A DNA stretch of 64,000 nt from Gordionus sp. m RMFG-2023 (lineage: Eukaryota > Nematomorpha > Gordioida > Chordodea > Parachordodidae). The notes below the pieces were generated by a model. The model was not told where the DNA came from. It ran no database searches and worked only from the letters and a program-made list of their open reading frames with translations. How positions within the stretch are numbered: the first letter of the stretch is position 1; each line of letters begins with the position of its first letter. The stretch covers positions 17,486,846 to 17,550,845 of the forward strand of contig NC_088779.1 in NCBI RefSeq assembly GCF_954871325.1. The letters run 5' to 3'. Shown one piece after another: positions 10,453 to 23,621 of the stretch. A program made the translations under genes and the position numbers.

Positions 10453-13400
10453 TTATCGTCCCATGAATTTAGCGAGAGGCATTTTAAGAGTTGAAGAGGA
10501 CATTCTATTTCGTTTGTTCGTCAAGGTATTGGCAGCTCTAGAAAATACTCTATCGCTGGCAACAGATGTTGTTTGTTGCCCTAAATAATCTCTAGCCATA
10601 TTCGATAATTTTGGAAATCTCTTGGCATTTCCAGACCACCAGCTAAAAACATTCACTGATGTCTTTGCCACTGGATCCGCCAAATAATCTCCAATCTCTT
10701 CTAAAGCAGGTTCAGGCACAATATAGGCATCTCTAAATATAAAATATGAATGATTATATATAAATAATTAGGATTTATTTCTATATTTACCTTCTCAACT
10801 CATTCAAAATATTTACTGACATCAAATTAGATTCGGTCTCCTCGAAATCGTATTGCTGAGAAGATGATGCATGATAAGTACTAAATAAATTGTTCAATCT
10901 TTAATAGTATCTAATTGTATTAAAAAAACTTGGTAGAAATATCTTCTTGATCCTTGGATCAAGAAAACTATCTACTTAGTTTTCAAATTTCGTCATATGC
11001 GATATATGTGCATTTATCTAGCATCTTCATCGAGGCCATTTTAATAGCCACAATTTGATGATAAGCAGCATGCCTATCTAACGTTCTATAAATTTTATCT
11101 ATATATAGAATGGCCATTTCAATTGTGGGGACTTTTCTGTACATATTTCGCATATAATTTTATAAAATGGATATAAAAATATTTTGAGATGCTTCAAAAA
11201 TTCACTATCATCAATAGTTAAATTAAAATTTTCTTCTCCAAAAATTTTCTTCCGCAAATCCTTGATAGCCTGGATGTGCTATATAAAATCGAACATTAAA
11301 TATTATTATAATACTTTATTAATACTAGATAACATTATGAATTTGCTATTCCATCTAGTTACCACATCCATTGGAATTCGTGTACCATAATTTTTATAAA
11401 CTCTTGCATCCATTTCGGACTTCCATATCTAGCTCTTTCGAAAAGGAATCTATCCCTTCCTTCAAAATAATGTTTATAACATTCGCAAGGCATCTATGAC
11501 TATTAATGCCCTTTTTATATTTTGATTGGAAATTTTCAATTATTAAATCTAGGGCGACTGTTATATTGGAGCCATTGTCATGTGTGATGGCTAAAGATTT
11601 TTTTTCTATTTTAAAGTTTTCAATTGATTCTATAATTAGCTCACAAATATCTTCACCTTTGTGAGGGTAGGGAAACTCTAAAATATCTAGCAAAAAATTT
11701 TTTAATACCCAGAATTCGTCAATAAAATGTAAGGTAATATCACAATATGATGGAATTTTGTGACCAGATATCCGTGGTTAGAGACACTAATCCCGTGACA
11801 TTATTTAAAATTTTAATTATGCCATCTTTGGCGCTTAAGAATATATTCTATAAATACCTTTTTGCAGTTTGTCGACAAAATATCTTTATATTTTTATTAG
11901 CATATTTGAAAATATCTTTAAAGGTTTCGTTCTCCAAAATATTGAAAGATAAATTATTCCTTGTAAGGCATCTTAAGAATAATTTATTCATATAAAGATT
12001 TTCGGTATCGGATAGTTTTCTGGCTCCGAACAATGAATCAGAAATTTCAATAAATTTAGTGGATAATGCTTCAGGATGCATAGACTTCATATGCCTTCGT
12101 AAATTTACTAAAAATATTTATATAAGTAATTGAAGATAAATATAAAATTTGAATGGGGAGTAAAAAATGAAAGTTTCGAAATATTAAAGATAAAGATGAT
12201 AGATAAATCTATTCTGATTTAATTAGACCTGTACCCCGCCGTTAATTTTATTTACGCCGGAACAGCCGTCGATTTTATTCAAGCTCTAGTTTATGTTTTT
12301 ATTTAATGTATAAAATAAATTTGTAATCTAATGGGGCGATAACAAGGATTCAAACCCGAACCTCGAGGAGAAAACCCTCTAACCAAACCTGGGCAAAAAT
12401 TTTGCTGGATTCGCATCCCTGGGCGATAATGTTTTTGCCGCAAAGATTTAATGTCATTTGATTTTGCAAACAATAAAGGAATAACTGATTTTCTAAAGTT
12501 TTAAAATTTAAATAAAATGATTATTAAAAAATTAATTGTCTAAGAAATATAAGATAATTATTTCTCGTCAGAAAAGAAAATACATAAATGTAAATTGGAG
12601 TGAGACAGGAAATAATTGAAAAAATGAATTAAACCATATAAACAATGTGTTAGAAAAAAGCGCCCAAATAAATTATAAAAAAATGTAATACATTGTTTTA
12701 TAAATTATATTCATTAAAAAAAATTTTTTTAAATAAATATCGTGCCGCCGTCGCCGACAATTTATTAGATAGTGGCAAAATCCGCACGCCGCCGAAGGCT
12801 GATGAAAAAATTATAAATCGCCGCGGTCGATTGCGACATCGACGCATAGGTCTAGATATTATATTAAGTAGATTCATCTAATGTAGGTATAGATAATGTG
12901 GAAAAGCCGTTTAAATTAAAATAAGTTATTTTAGTCAGTTGTTAAAATAGCGGGCTATCTTTTTGGTAGTGATAGGTAATAGAGATAATTAGCATAAAAA
13001 ATACTACCACTGATAATTTATTTTAAAATAAAGGATATCAATTTAATAGAAAATCCCATTTTTATGTATATTATATTATGCAATTTCATTATAAGCAAAA
13101 AATAAAACAAATTGATTTCTAAATTTTTTACATAAAAAGTAGCCTTAAAATTAGCCAAAGCTAATTTTAAAAAAAAGCTAATATCGCGTTACATTTTTTG
13201 ATGGGTAATGATAGATATCGCGCGATATTTTTAAAAACAACTGATTTTAATTTGTTTTTTATTGAATTAATACACATAATATATAGATAAAAATTATGAA
13301 TGATTATTTTAAAAAATATACTTGTCGTTGTATTAACTCTAGACATTTTTTGGCATAAGGAACATTTCCTATGCCGTTTTTGGGGAGTATGGAGAAAATA

Positions 13401-13460
13401 ATTTTTAATATTAGAATTATCAGAAATATTTATCGAATTTTCCCTATTCATTTCCAACAT
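10453..13460 (-). pseudogene. hAT (Ac-like) transposase gene, inverted copy, 5'-truncated
   Basis: Mirror of the gene at 5640-8646, with the same pieces in the same order on the minus strand. These are the BED half-finger with CSLC (13167-13460), HMKSMH (about 12090), TTDIWSQNS (about 11770), THDNGSNI (about 11570) and the dimerisation domain (10453-10719). It lacks exon 1 and the first codons of exon 2, where homology to the left copy stops. It shares the left copy's disabling changes and cannot encode a working protein. Confidence 0.8.
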
Positions 13461-13494
13461 TGCTAATATAACTATGATGAATAGTTAATCAGAG

Positions 13495-14027
13495 CATTAT
13501 AATTTAAAGAAGCTTTAAGTAACTTTCCCGCCTATAATATTAATATATACTAAATGTTATTTGACTTTTGGTCGAAAAAAATGATCTAGATATTGGGTTA
13601 GGGGTGAAAAAAAAGCAACCCTAACTTTAAGTCGTCTTTTAAAAAAAAGATCCATATTTTGGGTCGGATTGAATGAAACGACCCGATGTTTGAGTCTGAG
13701 TCAGAAAAACGACCCAAACTTTGAGTTGGAGTCGAAAAATACGATCTAAACTTCAAGTTTGAGTCGAAAAATACAACCCAAATTTTGAGTCGGAGTCGTA
13801 AAAAACGACCCATATTTTGGGTCGAGGTCGTTTTTTTTGACTTGGACTTGGGTCGGAGTCGAAAAAAACGACCCATATTTTGGGTCGAAGTCGTTTTTTT
13901 CGGCTTGAACTCTGGTCGAAGTCGTAAAAAACGACCAATACTTTGAGTTGGAGTCGAAAAAACGACCCAAAATTTGGGTGAGCTCTGTTCGAGCCGACTC
14001 GGCTAAGCCGATTAACAACACTAATTT
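13495..14027. mobile_element. Extra copy of hAT 3' end with terminus AACAACACTA
   Basis: From 13495 the sequence repeats 9491 onward directly (offset about 4 kb), runs through the same minisatellite with a few units missing, and ends CGGCTAAGCCGATTAACAACACTA. The last 34 bp are a near-perfect inverted match to the left terminus at 3837. This is probably the genuine 3' terminus of the family, retained next to the truncated end of the inverted gene. Confidence 0.6.
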
Positions 14028-15069
14028 TATGTATAATGAAAAAAAAACGTAAAAAATGGACCTAAATTTATAAATTATTTTTAAAAATACAAAAGAAATA
14101 TCAAATGAGAAGAAAAATAAATTGAGAGAAGATATAGTAAGAAAAATAAAAGTAAAGAAAATGGCAAAAAGTTAGAAATAAATTGAGAAAAGATACAGTA
14201 AGAAAAAAAACGTAAAGAAATCACAAAAATTTCGAAATAAATTAAGAAGGAATAACAAAAATAAGTAAAGGTTTAAGAAAATTTGACAAAAAATTTAAAA
14301 AAATTACTTTTTTCCTTTTTTGATTGGGACTTTTCCTTTTTTGAATGGGAAACCCTGTATCTAGAGTATATCTTCACTAAAGTTTTAAACATGTTAGCAA
14401 TACTTATTTTAGCCCATTTACGTCAAAAAAATTCAAAAAACTTTAAAAACCACGATTATGACAATTGTCACTTATCTAGGGAACATCTTCACTAAATTTT
14501 ATTTAAACATGTTAGCAATGCTTATTTTAGCCCATTTACGTCAAAAAAATTCGAAAACTTTAAAAACAACGATTATGACAATTGTCACTTATCTAGGGTA
14601 CATCTTCACTAAAATTTAATTTAAACATGTTAGCAATGCTTATTTTGGCCCATTTACGTCAAAAATATTCGAAAAACTTTAAAAACAACGATTATGACAA
14701 TTATCACTTATCTATGGTACCTCTTCACTAAAATTTTATTTAAACATGTTAGCAATGCTTATTTTAGCCCATTTACGTCAAAAAAATTCGAAAAACCTTA
14801 AAAACAACGATTATGACAATTGTCACTTATCTATGACACATCTTCACTAAAATTTTATTTAAACATGTTAGCAATGCTTATTTTAGCCCATTTAAGTCAA
14901 AAAAATTTGAAAAACTTTAAAAACAACGATTATGACAAATGTCACTTATCTATAGTACATCTTCACTAAAATTTTATTTAAATATGTTAGCAATGCTTAT
15001 TTTAGCCCTTTTACGTCAAAAAAATTCGAAAAACTTTAAAAACAACGATTATGACAATTGTCACTTATC
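14028..15069 (-). mobile_element. Right arm of hAT complex A, inner part
   Basis: Inverted match to 3837-4970: an A-rich stretch (14040-14380) mirrors 4740-4970, followed by six copies of the ~119-bp unit. Palindrome cores lie at 14459, 14577, 14696 (one base changed), 14815, 14934 (changed) and 15052. The array stops abruptly at 15069 inside a unit and resumes at 32721. The short open frames here lie inside the repeat and are not genes. Confidence 0.7.
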
Positions 15070-15338
15070 GGTTAATGATGCTTACTACCAAGTGAATGTA
15101 TGGAAATATTCTAAATACCAACCTAATTTGCTAAATACCGACCAAAATTTATTGAAATGTAATAATATCCTTATTATTTTTTATATTATAACGGAATCAC
15201 GTGGTCGAGTCCGGTCTCCTATATATCATCCCCCCAAGGGTGGAACCACGAGTTAGATTAAGAAAAAAAACATGACCATTCTCGAGATTCGAAACCATGA
15301 CTATGGAATAAGTAAGCCAAGTTCTTGCCGACTATACC

Positions 15339-18300
15339 GGTGGGTCTATATCGCTCGGCTGAAAATAACGCTCGGTTAGGAAATATCGCTCGGCTAACCA
15401 CATAATAAATTATTTTATTACTAAATATCGCTCGGCTAGGAAATATCACTCGATTAACCACATAATAAATCATTTTATTGCTAAATATCGTTCGGCTGAG
15501 AAATGTCGCTCGGCTAACCACACTATGAATCATTTATTACTAAATATCGCTCGGCTAATGACATAATAAATCATTTATTAATATATATCGCTAGGCTGAG
15601 AAATATAGCTAGACTATAAATAATCCTTTATTTATGTATTATATTTACGATTATATAGTAAGTGAGCTTTCATTTTCATAATATTAATTGAGAATTATTA
15701 ATTTTTATAAATAAAATAAGTGTTTGGACAGGTGTAAAAAATTTTCTTTTAGATATTTTATCTTCAATACTTTTATAATAAATTTAATCATAATCCTTTT
15801 TTTTTATAAAGGTAAATAAATAATATTCTATCCGCTAGATGGCGTCAATAGTATTAATTTTTATTAAAAATATAAAAATAATGAATGTGTTTAATAAATT
15901 TTCTTGATGAGATATATACTAATACAAATATTAAAATTTAATTGAAATTTTATAATATTTTCAAAATTCCATAATATTTTAAACAACTTAGTTCATACAT
16001 CCATTTTTAAAATTTTTTAAATTTATTCTCAAAGATTCCTATTGGAGTATTTATAAATTTTAAACAATTAAATTCATTTACGCCATTTATTTTTAATTTT
16101 TAACTTATTCTTAAATAATATTAAAAAAGAAAAGTAAAAAGATCGAATCGGTTTTTCTAATCCAAAATTTTTGGAAAACGCTAAATATCTGTGCCGATCC
16201 TATCCGATATTTAATATCGGCACAGCCCTATTAATGATTTATGTTTTTCCCATAATTTCCTTAAATGATCTCTGGCAACCTGTTCCTAATTAATGGTTAA
16301 TAGGATTTTATATCTGGGTTCGAGCATATTTAAATAAGTATTCACTTTAAATCTCATATGCCCTAATATTTCGTTGGAAATATCATGGTCATGAAATCTT
16401 TTATTAATGAATATTGTATTTTTTTTAAATTAAACAAAAATTATTTTTAAAAAAGTTTGGACCCTGAACCTAAATTTTATAATAGTTTTTTCCGCGAAAT
16501 ATCGAGTTGTTTTTAAATAAAAAAAATAGTAAAAATTAATTTAAGGAAATAATGCTAATTCTCGGAATGAGATAAATAATTTTCAGAAAAACTTAAAATA
16601 AAATATATCAATTGAAATAACAGTGACAGATAGATACGTCAAACAAGTTTATTTCAAAATAAAATGATTTATGACATATCACCAATTTTTCAAAAAATTT
16701 AAAACAAATTTATAACTTAAATTATAAGCTTAAAAAAAATACAAAAGTACGTCTAAATTTCGCGGATAATATTTTACACATTACTAATGATCTACATATT
16801 TCGCCATTTATCCAATCAATCATTCATGTCAAAGACAAAACACCATCGATAATTTGCTATACTCATTTTATTATTAAAACTATAAAGTTTTTGTCAAATC
16901 AAGCTGACTTCTGTATATTAGACGTTGATAAAACATTTAATTTGGGTGATCTATACCTTACTGCTATAGTATTTAAACATATAGCATAAAACAGACGAAT
17001 CCCCAATATTTTCAGGACTATATTTACATGGAGATTCTAATATGACCACATATACTTTTTTTTCTCATTTACATTCTGCATTTTCAAAAAATAAAATAAA
17101 TATTAAAAATATCATATTTGGTAGTGACCAAGAAAAGGCTATAATAAAACCTATTCGGTAAATATTTAAATTTAATACTCATTTAGTATGCACGCGTCAT
17201 CTAAAAGACAATATAAGAAAATATTTGTTGGAAAAACAAGGTGTAAATGCTGTTATGTCTAAAAAAATTATACAGGATATTTTTTCTTTTAATAGGCTTG
17301 TATTTTCTCGGAACAACCAAATATATAATGAAAAATTAAATGATTTATATAATTATTGTAATAATCAAAATTTAAATATAATTTTGCCATATATAAAAAA
17401 TAAATTTTAAAAAGTAATTTATGAACGTGTTTACATTCCCCTAAAAAATAAAATAATAAATTGTTTATGGTTAAATAACAACTGTGAATCTATGAATCAC
17501 GTTTTAAAATCATATATAAACTGGAAACAACGTCCTTTAAAAGAATTAATCTAAAAAATTAAAGATATAGCAATGTTACAAGAAAAAGAATTTGAAAGAT
17601 CCTTCTCAGGAACAGGAGAATATTTTTTAAATAATGAGTATCATAACTATTTAATTCTCCAATCGATAGAATGTCATGACACATTAAATAATTTATTTAA
17701 TAGTAAAAGCAAAGATAAATTACATTCATTAGATAAAACTTTATCTGTTTTAAAATTAAAAGGCTCAAAAAAACCACATCAGCGACGTAGAATTAAAGCA
17801 GAAAGGACTCGAAAAAATAATATCAACTAAATTATATTTATCTAAGGGAATTAATGTTCTAGCTTTTTAGTTGTACAATATTAACGTTTTATCTTTACAT
17901 GATTATTAAGTGAAGTATTATATCTTAACAATCTACTGATTCGGGTATTAGAAATTAGGATAATAATTATTTAATAAATATTCTTTTCACTCTCTGAGAT
18001 TTATCTTTCAAATTCATTCTCTTAGATCATTGTAATATCTTTAATTCTGTCGTTTAATTTCTTTAAAGGGTTTTTAAGTTAATATATTATATATGGTGAA
18101 AAATTTTAATTCATTTTTACAATAGTTGCATAAATCACGTAAATTTTTTATTATGGCCATCCATTAAAATAAAAATTTTGTTGTGTAATTTTTTAGACAT
18201 AATAGCATTTACAATTTTTTATTGGAATATCTCGCGAATCGAGTTTACTCGCTTAGGGGTCCTACACTTATATTTTTCCAATGCTTTATTTCTTATCGTT

Positions 18301-19630
18301 AATTTATTTTATTATTTCAGTTCATTAATATATTTAGAAATGCATTTATGAACTCACTACTTAATATTTTTTAAATTTCGTAATTATGAAAATATATATT
18401 ATAAATTTTAATTCCCTATTTTTTCCTGATTTTCGTATGCCCTTGGCCCATTAAAGTAACAAATATATTTCATCAACATACATAATTAGGTTTATAATAT
18501 AGTGAAGTGAACTTGTTGTTTATTTTTCCCGACCTTCGCCTGCCCCTTTCTTATATTTCTAGAATAACGAATATTATTTATTTCGTCAATATATATAATT
18601 ATATTATCTTAAATTTATATTTTAATCCTCTCTACACCGATGCCGAACAAATTATATTTTATGTAAATAATCACTTATATTATAACAGCATTATTATTAT
18701 TATATATATATCGTGAAATTATGATTTATAATTATGCATCAATAAAAAAAATTACTCTCGTTATTAATTACTCTGATCAATGGAAATGGTAAAATTTAAA
18801 AAAGACTACTAATTAATTTACTAAAATATAGAAAAGAATACAATAAAAAAACACCGTTAGACATTTTAGTGCATCTTGGTAGAATAAGTTAAAATAGACC
18901 AGTCCAAAATTTTTGTTTTCTAAATTTGAATGATAAAAAATATTAAAAACATCATCTAGAGGATAGAAAAATATTTTTTTACTATCATGAATGTAAAAAA
19001 ATTAGTAAATTTTATATTATAAATGTATTGAAGCTATAATATCTGAAACAGAATCCGATTATACTTACTATTTCACTTTTGTAGGGAGGAACAGTCTCAA
19101 ACTTAGTACAATGGAAGAAGGTTGCGTACATGATGTGGATTGGGTCATGTTACTAAGTGGGTGTGTTGATTTAGGAGGCCAACGTGGTATTAGAATTTAT
19201 CTCATTAATAGAAATTTATTAAACACATTCATTATTTTTATATTTTTAATAAAAATTAATAATAATGACGCCATCTAGCGCATAGAATATTATTTTTTTA
19301 CTTTTATAAAAAAAGGATTATGATTAAATTTAATTTTATACAAGTATTGAAGCTAAAATATCTAATACTTAGAATGTGATCGTAAATATAATATATAAAT
19401 AAAGGATTATTTATAGCCGAACTATATTTCTCAGCCGAACAATATTTAGTAATAAATGATTTATTATGTCATTAATCGAGAGACATTTCTCAGCCTAGCG
19501 ATATTTAGTAATAAATGATTAATAGTGTGGTTAGCCGAGCAACATTTTTCAGCCGAGCGATATTCAGTAATAAAATGATTTATAGTGTGGTTAGCCGAGC
19601 GATATTTTCAGCTGAGTGATAAACCCACCC
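15339..19630 (+). mobile_element. Mutator-like element with long inverted repeats
   Basis: Inverted arms at 15339-15910 and 19205-19630 both begin GGTGGGT(C/T)TAT and carry ~60-bp repeats containing ATCGCTCGGCTGAGAAAT. Inside lies a decayed MULE transposase (16768-17830). Long terminal inverted repeats with internal tandem repeats are usual for this superfamily. No target duplication is visible, partly because element C abuts the right end. Between the transposase and the arms I see only AT-rich non-coding sequence, plus a 10-bp-stem hairpin (CTGTGCCGAT/ATCGGCACAG) near 16190-16227. Confidence 0.75.
16768..17830 (+). pseudogene. MULE transposase pseudogene
   Basis: A long piece runs NILHITNDLHISP... 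to LDVDKTFNLGDLYLT, the first catalytic Asp region of the MULE domain. The next piece in another frame has FGSDQEKAI (second Asp) followed by CTRHLKDNIRKYL. Further on are WLNNNCESMNHVLKS and WKQRPLKELI, both typical of MULE transposases, then a basic C-terminus ending PHQRRRIKAERTRK. Stops interrupt it near 16987, 17159, 17408 and 17552, and there is at least one frame change near 16990. The N-terminal DNA-binding domain is not visible. Superfamily assignment is good; finer placement is not possible by eye. Confidence 0.75.
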
Positions 19631-21565
19631 CGAAGGTCCGTGAAGTTGTAAGAACGATGTAAGGATCAATTAACAAAATCTATGCCATTATTTAGAGTCT
19701 TAATTGGTCCTAATTGATCTTCAAACCAGACATCAGCAGAATTAAAGGTTATTGAGTTATAAGCAAAATAATGAAAGTGCGAAGATTTGCAGCTGTAAGA
19801 ACGATTTGAGGATCAATTACCGAAACTTATACCATTGTATAGCCCGTTAATTGATCCTAATTGATCTTCTATCCGGAAAGCAGCAGAATGAACCGTTACT
19901 GAGTTATGAGCAAAATAAGAAAGTGTTGGCACTTTGCCAAAACCGAAAATATAAAAGATCACGATCTGAAACTTGGCAATTATTTAGGCTTTAATTTGTC
20001 CGTTAATAATATCCAAACCGGATATCGATTTCACTAACCGCAACTGAGTTATGACCTGTTTTTATAGCGTGAAGTTGTAAGAATTTTTTTAAAAAGTGAG
20101 GATCAATTACCAAAATATATGCCAAAGTGTGGTGCGTTAATTGATCTTCCAGAATCTTTAAACCGCATATCAACAGAATGAACCGTTCGTGAGTTATAAG
20201 CAAAACAAAAAAGTATTGGCACTTTGCCAAAACTGCCAAAACCGAAAATAAAAAAGATCATGTTTTGAAACTTGGCAATTATGTAGTATTCAATAAATAC
20301 ATTAACAATCACCAAACCGGATATCGATATCACTAACCAATACCGAGTTATAACCGTTTATAAACGTTAAGGCGGAAATATTTAAGCTGTAAGAACGATT
20401 TGAGGATCAATTACCGAAACTTATACCATTGTATAGCCCGTTAATTGATCCTAATTGATCTTCTATCCGGAAAGCAGCAGAATTAACCGTTACTGATTTA
20501 TGAGCAAATTAAGAAAGTGCTGGCACTTAGCCAAAACCGAAAATATAAAAGATCACGATCTGAAATTTGGAAATTATTTAGGCTTTAATTTGTGCGTTAA
20601 TAATTTCCAAACCGGATATCGATATCACTAACCGCAACCGAGTTATGACCTGTTTTTAAAGCGTGAAGTTTTAAGAATTTTTTTAAAAAGTGAGGATCAA
20701 TTACCAAAAACTATACCAAATTGTGGTGCGTTAATTGATCCTCCAGAATCTTTAAACCGCATATCAACAGAATGAACCGTTCGTGAGTTATAAGCAAAAT
20801 AGAAAGGTTTTGGCACCTTGCCAAAATTAAAAATTTGAGCAATCATTTTTTTAGTTATAGCCAATATTTAGTACCTTAATTGATCCTCCGTATTCTTCAA
20901 ACGGAATGTCAAAAAAATTAAAGAAAAGTGAGTTTATCAACAATAAATATTTCAAGGTCAAATTTCGACCTGACAAATTATGGATATTCATTTTTTAGTT
21001 CTCCGTTGATAACAAGAAGTTTAATAGCCGAAATTAATATGTAAAAGTTAATAACAAAATTAATAAAAACAAATTACGGTACACTAAAACAAAATCTAGT
21101 GCAGCGACAAACATTCTATTAATTTTGCCATTATTTAATCATTGTAAATTTTTTTATGAGCTTACTAAATGTTTCAAGGTCAAATTTATTCCACTGAAAT
21201 TATATATGCACTGTCCTATTAAATTTTATCGTTTAAAAGGCCAATGATAAAGCTCGAAAGCCTATTATATTATTCTTATAAAAGTATATTCCTTTTTTAT
21301 TGATAGATCTTAACTATTTTAAAAAATATTAGAAGAATGTAAGTAAACTTGAATTACAAGTAGCTATCTAGAAAAATTATGTATTATTTAATTTAGCCAA
21401 GTATATCGGCCTTTATGACTTTTGTATTGTCGTTATATTTTAATCTAAGTCGAAGATTTTTTATGTAATATAATAGTTAAAAAATGGTGAATAATATTAT
21501 GTACGAATAGTAATATATAAATCAGAAAAAGCAACAACAGTATAATTTGTTTTAATCACGAGGGG

Positions 21566-23591
21566 CAGGGTTGGGCAGTATCGCGGATATTTGTATCTAA
21601 GATACAAGATACAAGATACTTTTGTATCTTGTATCTTTTTTAAAATTTTGGAAAGTATCTTGTATCCAGTATCTAAGATACATGTTATTTAAAAGTATTT
21701 GTATCTTAACCAACTTTGTATTCAAAAAGATACAGATACTTTAAAAAAAATTTATATTGGTTAATTTAAATAGTATTAAAATTTAAAAAGATATTGTTTA
21801 AGATTTAAATGAAAAATTTAATCAAAATTTAGATATTTTAAGATAATTTTTAATATATGACGTTGGTCTTCATATAGCAATTTGCTAACAATTAGAACTA
21901 CCATATTTGAATCGTTTTATGTCTATTTTAAAATTATGGAAGAAGATAGAATAATATGTTTATCTTCGTCTTCAGATGATTCTTCAACCGAAAATTATAA
22001 CAATAAATTTAAACTAAGCATACTTAATGGCAAATTTTTTGAAGTACTTCAAGATGATCATAATAAAGAAATTCATCGTGACTTTGGTATTGACGAAAAA
22101 GTTATAGCAACTGTTACAGATAACGGCTCTAACTTTAAGAAAGCTTTCAAGGAGTTTGGATATTCTATGGAAGCTGTAGAGAATGACCTTGACAACAATG
22201 ATGATGAATGTATAGAATTCGAAATCATTGAAAGTATTATTTAATACTTCTTTAAAATTTATTATATATTGTAAATTTAGTAAAATTTTTATTCAAATAA
22301 AATTATTATTTGTTTATTTAAGGGTCTAAAGAAGCCTCAATAACATTGCCTCAACACATTCGTTGTTTGTGCCATACGATAAGTCTAATTGCCACAACAG
22401 ATGTCGAGAGAGTTATTATACTAACATTTCTAAAATTCATCATCCTGCAATAGCTAAATGTACTAAGCTATGGAATGCAAATAATAGGCCTAAAACTGCA
22501 GAACTTATCAAAGCAGTTTTAGGAAAACAATAAGTTACGCCTTGTTGCACTAGATGGAATAGTTTGTATGATAGTCTTCATAGTTTATTAAAATTTAAAA
22601 GCGAACTTCCTAAATTATGTCAAAAATTAGAATTTCCTAAATTAAGAGATATTGAAATTCAATATTTAGAAGAATATTGCAATATAATGGCCCCATTGGC
22701 TATAGCGATTGACAAAATACAGAGTGAAATCAACTGCTATTATGGAGAATCACCTCCAATTTTAAATGTCGTTAAAAAAATTACAAATTTAATTCAAACC
22801 AATCTACAATTTTGCAAACCATTAGCTGTTGCCATAGAAAATTATTTAAATAAAAGATTTAAAAATATATATGATTTTGATAACAATTTTAAAAGTGCAT
22901 TTTTGGCAACTATTTCTCATCCCTATTTTAAAAATCGTTGGATTGATGGTGAAAAAGAAAAAAATACCTTCAGGATTTGTTATTACATGAAGTTTTAATT
23001 GTTTTTATAAATAATATTGAAATTAATACTTCAACAAAATCTTCAATTGATGAAGATGATGATTACTTTTGCCTTAAAAGTACCACATCCAATTCTAATA
23101 ATTCAATAAATGATATTGAAATAGAGGTCCTAAATTATATGAAAGATGACAGGCGGAGTATAAATATGTTAAATAGTTATAAATATGAAATATTTATTAA
23201 ATATAACACAATATTACTTTCCTCAGCCCCCGTTGAAAGATTATTTAGCTTTGCTAATATGGTTAATAGACCAAATTGTCAAAGATTGAACGAAAAATTA
23301 ATAATATTAAAAAATAATGCTGATTTATGATGCTGATTTATTATTATTTACTAATTATATAATTATTAAATGGAATATCGCATTATCTTTTATAATAAAT
23401 TTGTTATTTTCTACAATTTATTTTAAATTTTTTTTATAAATTTATATTATAGATAAGAAAATAAAGCTTTTATCTTATATCTTATTGAAATTTTTCAAAA
23501 GTATCTAGTATCTTGTATCTTAAATACAAAATTTTATAAAGTATCTGTATCTGTATCCGAATACAATTTTCTGAAAATTTGCCCAACCCTG
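21566..23591 (+). mobile_element. hAT element inserted in the left arm of C
   Basis: Termini CAGGGTTGGGCA and TGCCCAACCCTG are perfect inverted repeats. Next to them, direct repeats of ATACAAGATAC-like sequence (GTATCTTGTATC) fill both subterminal regions. Flanking octamers are ACGAGGGG and GCGTGGGG. The intact right arm of C shows the empty site as GCGTGGGG (reverse complement near 30680), which confirms the insertion and shows the left duplicate has mutated. Confidence 0.85.
21882..23330 (+). pseudogene. hAT transposase pseudogene
   Basis: Three open pieces carry hAT hallmarks. The first (21882-22244) joins an acidic start to VTDNGSNFKKAF, the second catalytic Asp region; the preceding catalytic part is missing, so there is an internal deletion. 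Around 22345-22440 comes LPQHIRCLCHTISLIATTD. The second piece (22564-22998) has the helical insertion region with FLATISHPYFKNRW. The last (22977-23330) has the dimerisation motif SSAPVERLFSFANMV. Frame changes and stops separate the pieces, so it is non-functional. Confidence 0.8.
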
Positions 23592-23621
23592 GCGTGGGGG
23601 CGTTGTGTTCTAATTAATTAC

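Larger units (their letters stand above)
5638..13462. repeat. 7.8-kb palindrome: two inverted hAT copies
   Basis: Left arm 5638-9458 and right arm 9602-13462 are inverted copies. Mirror positions add to about 19100 throughout, so almost no indels separate them except one extra ~40-bp minisatellite unit on the right. Encoded differences are few (for example CLAHV against CLANV). The same stops occur in both arms, so duplication or conversion happened after the gene had decayed. The right arm ends two bases beyond the mirror of the in-frame ATG inside exon 2, so it lacks the 5' part present on the left. Confidence 0.9.

Noticed and set aside
14283-15256. Open frames in the array at 14.3-15.1 kb
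   Set aside because: They read through the palindromic repeat units; the same peptides recur with the repeat period.
15290-15345. Minus-strand tRNA-like stretch next to the MULE end
   Set aside because: A GGTTTCGAATC-like box B is visible, but spacing and box A are poor; could be chance.
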